Shown: positions 27,885-37,496, counted from the first letter of the stretch. The stretch: DNA of 64,000 nucleotides from Antarctobacter heliothermus (GCF_002237555.1 NZ_CP022540.1:3849001-3913000), one strand, 5' to 3'. Numbers and translations: made by a program. Notes: generated by a model not told the origin, from the sequence alone.

Positions 27885-28511
27885 ATGAGCAAAGATGATC
27901 CCTTCGGTTTCGACATGTCCGTGAGGTCCGCGAAGAAGAAGAATCCGCGTGGCCGCAAGGGCATGACCGGCGCACAGGAGACGTCGACACGGATCTGCGA
28001 CCATGACGGTTGTGAAGAGCCGGGAAAATTCCGTGCGCCCAAAGCGCCGGATGTGCTGGATGACTTCTTTTGGTTCTGCAAAGACCATGTGCGCGAATAC
28101 AATGCCAAGTGGAGCTTTTTCGACGGCAAGACCGAGGCGGAGATGAACGCTCAGGAGTCGTCGGACAAGGTATGGGAACGCAAGACCAAAGACTGGCGTG
28201 ACCCAGAGGCCAAGGCATGGGCGCGGCTGGGCATCGAAGATCCGCATCAGGTGCTGGGCAACAATGCGACACGCAATCCAGGTCGCAGCAAACCGGGCGG
28301 CGGGCGCAAATTGCCGCCGACTGAACGGCGCGCGGTCGAGATCCTTGATGCCGGTGACAGCATGACAAAGGCGGACATCCGCAAGATCTACAAATCGTTG
28401 ATCAAGGTGCTGCACCCCGACATGAACGGCGGCGACCGCAGTCAGGAAGAACAGTTGCAGCAGGTGGTCTGGGCCTGGGACCAGATAAAGGACAGCCGCA
28501 GCTTCAAGTGA
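27885..28511 (+). CDS. J-domain protein (DnaJ-like) with C-terminal J domain
   Basis: A 208-residue cytoplasmic protein. The N-terminal half has a CDHDGCEEPGKFRAP segment (Cys/His pair) and FFWFCKDHVREYNAKWSFF. The last 60 residues form a J domain with the diagnostic HPD in LIKVLHPDMNGGDR, which would stimulate the DnaK ATPase. Proteins of this layout stand next to bolA and upstream of cobS in many Rhodobacteraceae. Here the following 600 bp hold only a decayed gene. ATG 27885 follows AGAGG. Confidence 0.85.
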   Translation: MSKDDPFGFDMSVRSAKKKNPRGRKGMTGAQETSTRICDHDGCEEPGKFRAPKAPDVLDDFFWFCKDHVREYNAKWSFFDGKTEAEMNAQESSDKVWERKTKDWRDPEAKAWARLGIEDPHQVLGNNATRNPGRSKPGGGRKLPPTERRAVEILDAGDSMTKADIRKIYKSLIKVLHPDMNGGDRSQEEQLQQVVWAWDQIKDSRSFK

Positions 28512-28594
28512 CAGAATGGCCCGGATTTTCCGGACCATACATCCGCCATAGGAATGGTTTTATCGGTCCTGTTCTCTAAAGGGATCGTTTTGCC

Positions 28595-28929
28595 ATGATC
28601 CTTCGCTGCCTGATTGCAGCAGTTGCCACACTTGATGTCCTTAGGCCCCTGTAAACGCGCGGGATCTGCCGCTGGGTCCAAAGACGGATTTCGGGCAGAT
28701 GGTTCTCAGCAACACTCAGGTGTCCTTTGCCAGCATCACGTTGGAGCAGACCAATGGCGGGCAGTTCGATTCCGAAGCGACCTACCAATAACCGGAGTTT
28801 TCAGGCTACCGGAAATTGGGCCGCGCGGTTGGGCAGTTGGATATCGCGGCCGCCAAGAACATTGCGATCATCCCCTCATTGGCAGGTTTTCCCGCCGCAA
28901 TCGTCCAACTCGTACCAGTTACGGTTTAA
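28595..28929 (+). pseudogene. Decayed small exported-protein gene
   Basis: ATG 28595, preceded by AAAGGG, opens a signal-peptide-like start (MILRCLIAAVATL) that stops after 19 codons. A different frame from 28654 reads ARDLPLGPKTDFGQMVLSN and onward, meets an in-frame TAA at 28789, then continues in the same frame (PEFSGYRKLGRAVGQLDI ... AAIVQLVPVTV) to a TAA at 28927. One frameshift plus one nonsense codon would restore a protein of about 110 residues. High GC at third positions in the long frame supports former coding. Family not recognised. Confidence 0.45.
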
Positions 28930-29117
28930 ATGCGGGCGAAACTGGCAGGACCGGACAAAGCCAAACTGACGCGGATTTTCTGGACTTTCAATCATAGGGA
29001 GAGTACGATTTGAAACATTCACCTTCCTAACACTCTCCCCCCACTCACGGGAACGGACGCGCAGCCACATCTGGCCGTGCGTCCGTCGTCCTGAGTCGAC
29101 ACCAACACGCGCTGCAA
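28930..29117. other. Non-coding stretch downstream of msrB
   Basis: No gene seen. It contains a long stem-loop (listed separately) past the msrB stop and, further left, a loose inverted repeat (GGGAGAGT / ACTCTCCC around 28998-29040). Confidence 0.5.
29053..29086 (-). terminator. Stem-loop downstream of msrB
   Basis: A 14-bp stem with one mismatch and one G-U pair and the loop ACATCT, 32 bp past the msrB stop. No U-tract on either side, so it is more likely an mRNA-end hairpin than a classical intrinsic terminator. Confidence 0.5.
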
Positions 29118-29582
29118 TCAGGCCGCACTGAACGTCAGGCTGACTCCGTTGATGCAATGACGTTTTCCGGTTGGGGCCGGGCCGTCGTCAAAGATGTGGC
29201 CAAGGTGTGACCCGCAACGACGGCAGTGGCATTCGGTCCGCGTATAGAACAGCGTGCGATCAGGTTTGGTCTCGACCGCGCGGGGAATCGCCTCGTAGAA
29301 CGAGGGCCATCCGGTGCCGCTGTCGAACTTCGTCTTGGAGGAATACAGCGCCAGATCACAGCCTTTGCAATGGAACGTTCCCGCGCGCGTTTCATCATTC
29401 AGCGGAGAGGTAAAGGCGCGCTCGGTCTCCTCTTTGCGCATCACCCGGTATTCGGCATCACTAAGCATGGAGCGCCATTCGGCGTCTGACCGAGAGACTT
29501 CAAAGTTGCCCCCGGCCGCCTGTGCGGCGCGCGTAAGCAGGGGCGTGGCGAATAAACTGACAACAAATTCACGACGTTTCAT
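29118..29582 (-). CDS. msrB: Exported peptide-methionine (R)-S-oxide reductase MsrB
   Basis: Repairs oxidised methionine (R-sulfoxide) in proteins. The 154-residue protein starts with a twin-arginine-like signal (MKRREFVVSLFATPLLTRAAQA), so it should act in the periplasm. Zinc ligands C72/C75 (CKGC) and C120/C123 (CRRC) and the catalytic Cys143 in RHCINGVSL are present, with GTGWPSF and SHLGHIFDDGP between. ATG 29582 gives the signal; the frame extends to 29762 over the fasciclin gene end. It lies behind the fasciclin gene on the same strand. Confidence 0.93.
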   Translation of the reverse strand: MKRREFVVSLFATPLLTRAAQAAGGNFEVSRSDAEWRSMLSDAEYRVMRKEETERAFTSPLNDETRAGTFHCKGCDLALYSSKTKFDSGTGWPSFYEAIPRAVETKPDRTLFYTRTECHCRRCGSHLGHIFDDGPAPTGKRHCINGVSLTFSAA

Positions 29583-29609
29583 CGGGGTCTCCTTTTGGAA
29601 CGAAAGGAT

Positions 29610-29646
29610 GCGCGCCCCGTCATCCTGGGACAAGCACGGGGCGCGC
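29610..29646 (-). promoter_or_regulatory. Intergenic stem-loop between fasciclin gene and msrB
   Basis: An 11-bp perfect stem (GCGCGCCCCGT / ACGGGGCGCGC) with a 15-base loop in the 118-bp gap. On the transcribed (minus) strand it is followed by ATCCTTTCG, not a T-run. It could attenuate read-through into msrB or protect the upstream mRNA. Confidence 0.5.
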
Positions 29647-29700
29647 ACGATTGCGCGAGGGGAATCCAGGGGGTTGGGGTCTCGCGCAACTCCGGGGACC

Positions 29701-30267
29701 TTACTGCTTGGGCAGCAGCACGCGGTCGATGACATGAATGACGCCATTGGACTGACGGACATCGGCGATGGTGACGGTCGCTGCGCGGCCGTTTTCGTCT
29801 GTCAGGATGATGTCATCCCCGTCCATCTTGGCCTGCAAGGTACAGCCGCCCACGGTCGGCACGGGATGCATGCCACCATCATCGGCGATCATCCCGGCAA
29901 TGGCGTCGGACATGGCGTTGGCCGCCACGACGTGACAGGTCAGGATGGTGGCCAGTTGTGCCTTGGCTTCGGGCTGCATCAGCGCCGTCAGGGTATCCTC
30001 AGAGATCATCGCAAAGGCGTCGTTGGTCGGCGCAAAGACGGTGAAAGGGCCATCGCCGGACAGTGTATCTACAAGTCCAGCGGCCTGAACAGCGGCAACC
30101 AGAGTTGTGTGATCGGCAGAGTTTACGGCGTTCTCGACGATGGTCTTGTCGGCAAACATCGGTGCACCGCCAACCATCGGGTTGCCGGTTGCGGCGTGGC
30201 TTTCCGCAAAAGCGGTGCCTGCAGTTGCGGTCAGAGCGAGGGCGGCAAGTGTGGTGAAACGTGTCAT
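29701..30267 (-). CDS. Exported fasciclin-domain protein
   Basis: A 188-residue protein with a Sec signal peptide (MTRFTTLAALALTATAGTAFA) and one FAS1 domain. Seen: TIVENAVNSADHTTLVAAVQAAGLVDTL, the H1 motif DGPFTVFAPTNDAFAMI and the H2-like VNGVIHVIDRVLLPKQ-type ending. FAS1 domains mediate adhesion or stress-related binding; the partner is unknown. Coexpression with periplasmic msrB suggests an envelope oxidative-stress setting (inference). Confidence 0.9.
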   Translation of the reverse strand: MTRFTTLAALALTATAGTAFAESHAATGNPMVGGAPMFADKTIVENAVNSADHTTLVAAVQAAGLVDTLSGDGPFTVFAPTNDAFAMISEDTLTALMQPEAKAQLATILTCHVVAANAMSDAIAGMIADDGGMHPVPTVGGCTLQAKMDGDDIILTDENGRAATVTIADVRQSNGVIHVIDRVLLPKQ

Positions 30268-30479
30268 TGGAAACCTTTCCCGTGTTGGTCAGTCAGGGAG
30301 CGCGTCTTGCGATCCCGATGCCCTCAGCCACGAAGCGATCCACAAAGTAGTTTCGCCCAGCCGATAACATGGCGATCACCAAAGCGTGAGCGCGCCTTTG
30401 GGTGACCACATGTCGCTTTCGCATCGGCAGTTGCAGCGGTCTGAGGTAAGTGTCGGACCTAAACCACAGGAGGTGCGCC

Positions 30480-31853
30480 ATGTTTCTTTCGGTCTTCGAG
30501 ATGTTCAAGGTGGGCATCGGACCATCGTCGTCTCATACGATGGGACCAATGGTGGCGGCGGCGCGCTTTCTGGACCTGCTGCGGGCAGCGCCGTTTGCGG
30601 CGCATGGCGTCAGGGCCTCGCTGCATGGCTCTCTGGCGTTCACCGGCGTGGGCCATGCAACAGACCGGGCAACCGTGCTTGGATTGGCAGGGTTTGTGCC
30701 TGACAGCTATGATCACGCCCGCGCCGAGGCCGCCCTGGTCCAAATCCGCGACACCTGTCGCGTGACCCCATCAGGCTTGCCGGAATTGGTGTTCGACCCA
30801 AAGACAGACCTTGTGTTTGAATTTGGCGCGGCTTTGCCGGGGCACGCCAACGGCATGATCCTCAAGGCCACTGACGCACAGGGCGACGTGATCCTGCAGG
30901 AAACCTATTACTCCGTCGGGGGCGGCTTTGTGCTGACAGCAGCCGAACTGGCCGCAGGCAAGGACTCCGATGAAGGCGCCCCGGTTCCCTACCCGTTCAA
31001 GACCGCTTCTGAGATGCTGGAGATGGCCAAAACCTCGGGCCGCACCATCGCCGAGATGAAGCGCGCCAATGAGGTCTTACGCGGCGGCACCGACAGTCTC
31101 GACAAGGGGGTGGCGCGGATCTGGCAGGTGATGAACAACTGCATCGACCGTGGTCTGACCTTTGACGGCATTCTGCCCGGCGGGCTGGGCGTCAAGCGCC
31201 GTGCCCGGAACATCCACGATCAGCTGATGGCAGAACGCGGCATGAACCTTGCCCCACCTCACACGATCAACGACTGGATGAACGTTTACGCCATGGCCGT
31301 GAATGAGGAAAACGCCGCCGGCGGTCAGGTGGTGACCGCCCCCACCAACGGCGCGGCGGGCGTGGTGCCGGCGGTGATCCGTTACTGGCTGGATCACGTC
31401 CCGGGTGCCAGCCGCACCCGCATCCCAGAGTTTCTGCTCACCGCCGCCGCAATTGGCGGGCTGGTGAAATACAATGCCTCGATCTCCGGCGCAGAGGCAG
31501 GCTGCCAGGCCGAAGTCGGCAGCGCCGCCGCCATGGCGGCGGCCGGGCTCTGTGCCGTCATGGGGGGCACCCCGGAACAGGTGGAAAACGCCGCCGAAAT
31601 CGCGCTGGAGCACCACCTTGGCATGACCTGTGACCCGGTCAAAGGGCTGGTGCAGGTGCCTTGCATCGAACGCAACGGTCTGGGCGCGATCAAGGCGGTG
31701 TCCGCCGCCTCGCTTTCCCTGCGGGGGGACGGCACTCACCTTGTGCCGCTGGATGCCTGCATTGAAACCATGCGCCAGACTGGCCACGACATGAGTGAAA
31801 AATACAAGGAAACCTCGCTTGGCGGGTTGGCTGTGAACGTCCCCAATTGCTAA
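30480..31853 (+). CDS. sdaA: L-serine ammonia-lyase (single-chain, 4Fe-4S)
   Basis: Converts L-serine to pyruvate and ammonia. The 457-residue protein has the serine-dehydratase beta-domain motif GIGPSSSHTMGPM near the start. The alpha domain contains ISGAEAGCQAEVGSAAAMAA and MTCDPVKGLVQVPCIERNG, whose cysteines bind the 4Fe-4S cluster. ATG 30480 is preceded by a full AGGAGG. Single-gene unit, divergent from the fasciclin gene. Confidence 0.96.
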   Translation: MFLSVFEMFKVGIGPSSSHTMGPMVAAARFLDLLRAAPFAAHGVRASLHGSLAFTGVGHATDRATVLGLAGFVPDSYDHARAEAALVQIRDTCRVTPSGLPELVFDPKTDLVFEFGAALPGHANGMILKATDAQGDVILQETYYSVGGGFVLTAAELAAGKDSDEGAPVPYPFKTASEMLEMAKTSGRTIAEMKRANEVLRGGTDSLDKGVARIWQVMNNCIDRGLTFDGILPGGLGVKRRARNIHDQLMAERGMNLAPPHTINDWMNVYAMAVNEENAAGGQVVTAPTNGAAGVVPAVIRYWLDHVPGASRTRIPEFLLTAAAIGGLVKYNASISGAEAGCQAEVGSAAAMAAAGLCAVMGGTPEQVENAAEIALEHHLGMTCDPVKGLVQVPCIERNGLGAIKAVSAASLSLRGDGTHLVPLDACIETMRQTGHDMSEKYKETSLGGLAVNVPNC

Positions 31854-31868
31854 GCGCTCGGCCCCGGT

Positions 31869-31930
31869 TTCTTCTGTCCTGAAATATCCCGGGGGTGAGG
31901 CCGCAGGCCGAGGGGGCAGCGCCCCCTGCC
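31869..31930. repeat. Roseobacter-type intergenic repeat element
   Basis: Downstream of sdaA: TTCTTCTGTCCTGAAATATC, then CCGGGGG, ending in the palindrome GGGGGCAGCGCCCCC (31914-31928). From memory, this composition recurs after genes in many Roseobacter-group genomes as a short dispersed element. It may serve as an mRNA-end hairpin. Only one copy is in this window. Confidence 0.5.
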
Positions 31931-32039
31931 ACATCTCAAAAGTTAACACCGTCAGGACGAAAAACCGATCGGCCCGCCTGCTTCACCGTTGCCGGCTGGC
32001 GTGCTGCAAATTACGGAAACGCTGGCCTTCCTGCGGCTG

Positions 32040-32600
32040 TCAGTTTGTGACACTGACCAGCATGAATTTGGCGCCCTGCCCCCGATCGGTGATCAGCCGC
32101 ACCTCACCGTGTTCGCGATAGCGCAAGGCATCCCCCGGTCCAAGGTCATAGCCCGACCCATCCAGATTGACGTGCAGATAGCCGGTCAACAAAACCAGAT
32201 GATGCTCTTGCCCCACGACGTCGGGCGTATCCTGCACCATCTCTGAATTGGGCGTCATTTTGCATTCCATGACCTCGCCCGACAGCGCTGCCGCCGCAGG
32301 TGAGACGAAACGCTTGGCCAGACCGGAATCGCCATCGCGCCAGACCGCCTGTTCATCCCGCGTGACATGCGCCGAAAACCCGTCCTCGATCATCGCAAAG
32401 AGGCGTGACAGCGACATCTCATGCGCCACCGCAAGACGAGACAACACGTCCGCAGAGGGACTGACCTCGGCGTTCTCAAGCCGCGACAGGGCCGCGCGGC
32501 TGACGCCGCTGGCGGCGGCGAGTTGATCCAGCGTCCAGCCGCGGGCAGCCCGCAGCGCCGACAGGCGCCCGGCAAGGCGGACCGTCAGATCGCTTTTCAT
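32040..32600 (-). CDS. XRE-family transcriptional regulator with cupin domain
   Basis: A 186-residue regulator. Residues about 8-65 form the XRE helix-turn-helix (LSALRAARGWTLDQLAAASGVSRAALSRLENAEVSP). Residues about 100-185 form a cupin (EHHLVLLTGYLHVNLDGSGYDLGPGDALRYREHGEV) that would bind a small effector. Ligand and targets unknown. ATG 32600 follows a GGGGGGAT. An inverted repeat in its upstream region (32627-32642) may be its own operator. No obvious partner gene. Confidence 0.88.
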   Translation of the reverse strand: MKSDLTVRLAGRLSALRAARGWTLDQLAAASGVSRAALSRLENAEVSPSADVLSRLAVAHEMSLSRLFAMIEDGFSAHVTRDEQAVWRDGDSGLAKRFVSPAAAALSGEVMECKMTPNSEMVQDTPDVVGQEHHLVLLTGYLHVNLDGSGYDLGPGDALRYREHGEVRLITDRGQGAKFMLVSVTN

Positions 32601-32626
32601 TTGTATCCCCCCGGGAATCCATCCCG

Positions 32627-32642
32627 TATCTCGAATTAGATA
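32627..32642. promoter_or_regulatory. Candidate operator of the XRE-cupin regulator
   Basis: TATCT-CGAATT-AGATA, a perfect 5-bp inverted repeat with a 6-bp spacer, 27 bp upstream of the regulator start. XRE regulators often bind such sites and autoregulate. Placement and symmetry are seen; binding is inferred. Confidence 0.4.
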
Positions 32643-32704
32643 GGAATTCCCAAAAAAACGCAACATTGGCAGAGGGGGGGCATTGTCCGGAATTCGACAG
32701 ACTA

Positions 32705-33586
32705 TCAGGCGTTCCAGCGAACGGTTGCGACGTCGCCAAGATCATAGCCCCCCAATCGCGCCGCCTGTAACCGCAGGGCACTACCGGCGCAAAACTGGAT
32801 CAGCTGTTGCATCGGGGGGTCGAAATAGGCCCGACGATCGATCAGCAAATCGAACCGTTCGTCCATCAGCGGAACAAAACGCAGGCCAAAGTCCCGCGCG
32901 ACCGTCTCTAACCCAAACGTAACGTCCGCCTCCCTCCGCGCCACCGCCTGAACCGCTTCGGTTTCGGTCCGTGCGACTTGGGTCAGGATCATAGAGTCCT
33001 CTGCCAGTCTTGCCGCATCGGACAGCTGGCGGAACAGGGTTGCTGTCCCCGATAGCGGCTGTCTGGGCGCAAAGCGCAGGCCCGCCAGATCCTCTAGCGC
33101 GGCGACCTGCGGGGCGTCGGGATGCAGCACCAGACCACGACGACGACCGGCAAACCCGATCAACACCGCGTCTGACGCCTGCGCCACCGCTGCAAGGTTC
33201 CAATCTTGGCTGGCCGCATCATACACATGCAAACCGCAGGCAACGCCTTCTCCCGCAAGGAACCGCGCCACCCCGTCCAGCGAGCCGTCAAAATAGGTGG
33301 CAAGGCCACAGCGGCTTTCGCGAACCGCCCAGTCCAGCAACGGATCGTGGCTGCCTAGCAGCACTTTAGGGCGTGGCGCAGGCACACCGCTGGTGCCGGT
33401 ACTGTGCTCGGCAATCCAGGCGCGGATGTCGCGCGCCGGAAATAGTAATTTGCCGGTGGCGCGCGAACATGGCACCGCGCCAGAGGCAGCAAGATCGTAG
33501 ATCTTGCGTTCCTTTAGCCGCAACAGCTCGGCCAATTCGGCCACAGTCAGGTATTCGTGCAGATGTTCAGGCGCATCGGCGCGCAT
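32705..33586 (-). CDS. HTH regulator with periplasmic-binding-protein-like domain (tungstate/molybdate sensor candidate)
   Basis: A 293-residue protein. The N-terminal excisionase/MerR-type helix-turn-helix (YLTVAELAELLRLKERKIYDLAASGAVP, about residues 12-60) is followed by a PBP-like domain (PKVLLGSHDPLLDWAVRES, VLIGFAGRRRGLVL, FAPRQPLSGTATLFRQL, RREADVTFGLETVARDFG). Such PBP-domain regulators often accompany molybdate or tungstate transporters and sense the oxyanion or cofactor. It is the last gene of tupB-tupC-tupA. Its AGGAGG ribosome binding site is partly inside a hairpin (33590-33610). Ligand identity is inference from context. Confidence 0.85.
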   Translation of the reverse strand: MRADAPEHLHEYLTVAELAELLRLKERKIYDLAASGAVPCSRATGKLLFPARDIRAWIAEHSTGTSGVPAPRPKVLLGSHDPLLDWAVRESRCGLATYFDGSLDGVARFLAGEGVACGLHVYDAASQDWNLAAVAQASDAVLIGFAGRRRGLVLHPDAPQVAALEDLAGLRFAPRQPLSGTATLFRQLSDAARLAEDSMILTQVARTETEAVQAVARREADVTFGLETVARDFGLRFVPLMDERFDLLIDRRAYFDPPMQQLIQFCAGSALRLQAARLGGYDLGDVATVRWNA

Positions 33587-33589
33587 GGC

Positions 33590-33610
33590 GGGGGCCTCCT
33601 GTAGGCCCCC
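33590..33610 (-). promoter_or_regulatory. Hairpin masking the ribosome binding site of the tup regulator
   Basis: On the minus strand GGGGGCCT-ACAGG-AGGCCCCC folds into a perfect 8-bp stem with a 5-base loop. The AGGAGG of the regulator (33595-33600) lies half in the loop and half in the stem, 8 bases before its ATG. The structure lies between the tupA stop (33620) and that ATG. It should reduce translation of the regulator relative to TupA. Confidence 0.6.
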
Positions 33611-33619
33611 TGACCTAGC

Positions 33620-34429
33620 TCATTCCGGCGCGTTGGGAAAGAACAGCTGCTGGCCGTCCACCATGTAGGCGGCAATAGCCTCTTGTCCGGCGGCAGAGGT
33701 CAGCCAATCGGCAAAGCTCTGCGCCGCGTCCGCATTGACCGAGGGGCAGACCTCTGGGTTGACCGGAATCACACCGTATTGGTTGAACAGGTCTGTGTCG
33801 CCCTGCACTACAATCTGGTAATCCTGTTTGTTGTCAAAACTGATCCAGGTAGCGCGGTCGGTCATGACATAGGCCCCCATGCCGATCCCGGCGTTCAGCG
33901 TGGCCCCCATGCCTGACCCGGTTTCCCGATACCAGTCCCCCGACGCGGTCGCGGGATCGACTGATGTGCCGGCCCAAAGCGACACTTCTTTCTTATGAGT
34001 CCCCGAATCATCGCCGCGCGACGCAAACAGCGCGCCCGCTTCTGCGATCTTTTCCAAGGCGGGTTGCACATCCTCCAGGCCGGCGACACCTGCCGGGTCG
34101 GTTGCCGGGCCAACGATGATAAAATCGTTGTACATCAGATCCGTGCGCGACGTGCCCCGGCCATCGGCGACAAACTCTTCTTCCGCCGGTTTCGCGTGCA
34201 CCAGCAGCACGTCACCGTCGCAATTGCGCGCGTTGCGAATGGCCTGTCCAGTGCCGACAGCAACCACATTGACCTCAATGCCGGTCGCCTCGGTGAAGAT
34301 GGGCAATAGATAGGTATACAGGCCCGAATTGGCGGTTGAGGTGGTCGATTGAACAAGGATGCTTTCGGCGCTTGCGGCCATCGGAATTGCAGTCGCGCAA
34401 AGCAGCGCGGCGAGGCGAAGACGAGTCAT
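33620..34429 (-). CDS. tupA: Tungstate ABC transporter substrate-binding protein
   Basis: Periplasmic receptor that hands tungstate to the TupBC importer. The 269-residue protein has a signal peptide (MTRLRLAALLCATAIPMAASA). The oxyanion-binding motif of the TupA family, STTSTANSGL, follows directly, then GTGQAIRNARNCDGDVLLVH and SRGDDSGTHKKE. The C-terminal lobe-1 segment FADWLTSAAGQEAIAAY is also standard. Specificity (tungstate over molybdate) is inferred from the TTS-type motif and family. Neighbours are the ATPase upstream and the regulator downstream. Confidence 0.92.
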   Translation of the reverse strand: MTRLRLAALLCATAIPMAASAESILVQSTTSTANSGLYTYLLPIFTEATGIEVNVVAVGTGQAIRNARNCDGDVLLVHAKPAEEEFVADGRGTSRTDLMYNDFIIVGPATDPAGVAGLEDVQPALEKIAEAGALFASRGDDSGTHKKEVSLWAGTSVDPATASGDWYRETGSGMGATLNAGIGMGAYVMTDRATWISFDNKQDYQIVVQGDTDLFNQYGVIPVNPEVCPSVNADAAQSFADWLTSAAGQEAIAAYMVDGQQLFFPNAPE

Positions 34430-34457
34430 CGCAGTAGTCCTTTCGGTTGGTTTTCAG

Positions 34458-35216
34458 TCAGAGAACAAGGCCACCTGTCACATGGGCACGGGCGGCAAGG
34501 GTTTGGGGTTGTGGAAAAAATCGGGATGCGGGGGCATGTTCGGTGACGCGCCCGCCATGCAGGAAAACAACGTCATCGGCCATGCGGCGGGCCTGACCGA
34601 TGTCATGGGTCACAAGGATCACACGGGTGCCGCGCTGGGTGGCGCGGCGAATAATATGCTCAATCCGGTTGACCGAAGCCGGGTCAAGGCTGGCGGTGGG
34701 TTCATCCAGAAACAGAACATCCGGGTCAGTCGCCATGGCACGCGCCAGCGCCAGGCGCTGCGCCTCGCCCCCTGACAGCAGGCGGGCGGGTTGGCGCGCC
34801 TTATGGGCCAATCCGACATGGTCGAGCAAATCATCCCGACGCGCCCGCGGCAGACCCCGACTGCGCAGGACAAAGTCGACGTTCGCAGCGACAGAGCGGC
34901 GCAACAGCACAGGTTTCTGGAACACCAATGCCTGTCGGGGCGTGGCCTGAGTAGGTGTGACACCATTCCAGTCGACCACCCCCGCGGTCGGATGAAGAAG
35001 ACCGTGCAACACCCTGAGAAGTTGACTTTTACCCGCTCCATTCGGACCCAGGATCACGGTGCAGCCGGTCGGCCCCAGTTCCATGTCCAACCCGTCCAGC
35101 ACGCGCCGCCCGCCCAGATCCAGCGTCAGCCCCTCGACCCGCAAAGGAAGCAGGTTCGAGGCCGGAGTGGCCCCCTCTATCAGGGCTTCGGGTCCATGAA
35201 TGATGGCTTCACGCAT
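34458..35216 (-). CDS. tupC: Tungstate ABC transporter ATP-binding protein
   Basis: Cytoplasmic ATPase of the tungstate importer, 252 residues. Seen: Walker A GPNGAGKSQ, Q-loop region VFQKPVLLRRSV, signature LSGGEAQRLALARA, Walker B VLFLDEPTASLDP and switch His in ILVTHD. The start ATG (35216) overlaps the permease stop by 8 bases (shared GCGTGA), indicating tight coupling. About 30 unusual residues precede the first strand (LPLRVEGLTLDLGG). Confidence 0.93.
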   Translation of the reverse strand: MREAIIHGPEALIEGATPASNLLPLRVEGLTLDLGGRRVLDGLDMELGPTGCTVILGPNGAGKSQLLRVLHGLLHPTAGVVDWNGVTPTQATPRQALVFQKPVLLRRSVAANVDFVLRSRGLPRARRDDLLDHVGLAHKARQPARLLSGGEAQRLALARAMATDPDVLFLDEPTASLDPASVNRIEHIIRRATQRGTRVILVTHDIGQARRMADDVVFLHGGRVTEHAPASRFFPQPQTLAARAHVTGGLVL

Positions 35217-35916
35217 AGGCTTGTCTCACGGCTGTAAGGCGTAGACTGTGCACCAGGGCGTTAACGCCAAGCGCCAGGATCATCAGCACAATGCCAAGAC
35301 CTAACGCCAACGGTAGGTCGCCCTTGGAGGTTTCCAGCGCGATGGCAGTGGTCATGACACGAGTCAAATGGTCGATATTCCCGCCAACGATCATCACCGC
35401 GCCCACCTCTGCCGCTGCGCGACCAAAGCCCGCCAGCGCCACGGTCAGCAGTGCGTATCGGGCATCCCATAGGAGCGCCTGAACGGTCTGCCGCGTACTG
35501 AGGCAGAGCGACCGAAAGTGGTCGGCATATTCGGCGTGCATATCCTCGATCACCTGCCGCGACAGGGCGGCGGTAATGGGGGCAATCAGGATCGTCTGGG
35601 CGATGATCATCGCGGTCGGTGTATAGAGCAGCCCCAGAAAGCCCAGCGGCCCGGCGCGCGACAGGTGTAAGTAAACGATCAGGCCGACAACAACCGGCGG
35701 CAGCCCCATAAGCGCGTTCATCACCACCAGAACAGCGCCCCGCCCCGGAAAGCGACTGGTCGCAACCAGTGCCCCCACCGGCAAGCCAATCGCACAGGCG
35801 GCGATAGTGGCTGTCAGACTGACACGCAAGGACAGGCCGACGATCTCCATCAGATCCCCGTCCCCCGAGAGGATAAGCGCCACGGCGACGCCAAAAGCCT
35901 CTCCCATGCCCATCAT
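35209..35916 (-). CDS. tupB: Tungstate ABC transporter permease
   Basis: Inner-membrane permease, about 235 residues, with five to six membrane segments. Seen: the EAA-type coupling loop (GFGRAAAEVGAVMIVGGN) that contacts TupC and LMGLPPVVVGLIVYLHLSRAGPLG, both typical of TupB/WtpB-type permeases. Several in-frame Met codons exist (35982, 35922, 35916, 35913). I chose 35916 because AGGA lies 8 bases upstream. First gene of the operon; a candidate operator (35950-35975) lies 34 bp upstream. Confidence 0.9.
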   Translation of the reverse strand: MMGMGEAFGVAVALILSGDGDLMEIVGLSLRVSLTATIAACAIGLPVGALVATSRFPGRGAVLVVMNALMGLPPVVVGLIVYLHLSRAGPLGFLGLLYTPTAMIIAQTILIAPITAALSRQVIEDMHAEYADHFRSLCLSTRQTVQALLWDARYALLTVALAGFGRAAAEVGAVMIVGGNIDHLTRVMTTAIALETSKGDLPLALGLGIVLMILALGVNALVHSLRLTAVRQAYA

Positions 35917-35949
35917 GTCCATTCCTGCAAAATTTCCGACGCCCGCGCG

Positions 35950-35975
35950 CCTTTCATGCAGCAGATTATGAAAGG
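35950..35975. promoter_or_regulatory. Candidate operator of the tup operon
   Basis: CCTTTCAT-N10-ATGAAAGG is a perfect 8-bp inverted repeat (half-site centres 18 bp apart) in the tupB leader. Its size suits a dimeric helix-turn-helix protein; the operon-encoded PBP-type regulator is the obvious candidate. I did not find a second copy near the formate dehydrogenase genes by eye. Confidence 0.55.
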
Positions 35976-36135
35976 TGGGCATGCATTTTCAAGCAAAACC
36001 AGGGGCCAATATGACCCATAGACAAGAAATATCCGCATCAAGCGGGTCAATCTGTCTCCGCGCGTTCGGAAGTATTGCGCAATTATGCAGCGTCAGGTTT
36101 GGGCAGGGCAAACACTTGCTCCCGCAGACGAAGGA

Positions 36136-37470
<1,335 letters not shown>

Positions 37471-37496
37471 GCGGACCGCCCAACCTGCTGAAAGCC

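Noticed and set aside
28614..28997. 127-codon plus-strand frame after the J-domain gene
   Set aside because: Product is Gly/Arg/Ser-rich noise; a different frame in the same stretch reads like a former exported protein, so I annotated the pseudogene instead.
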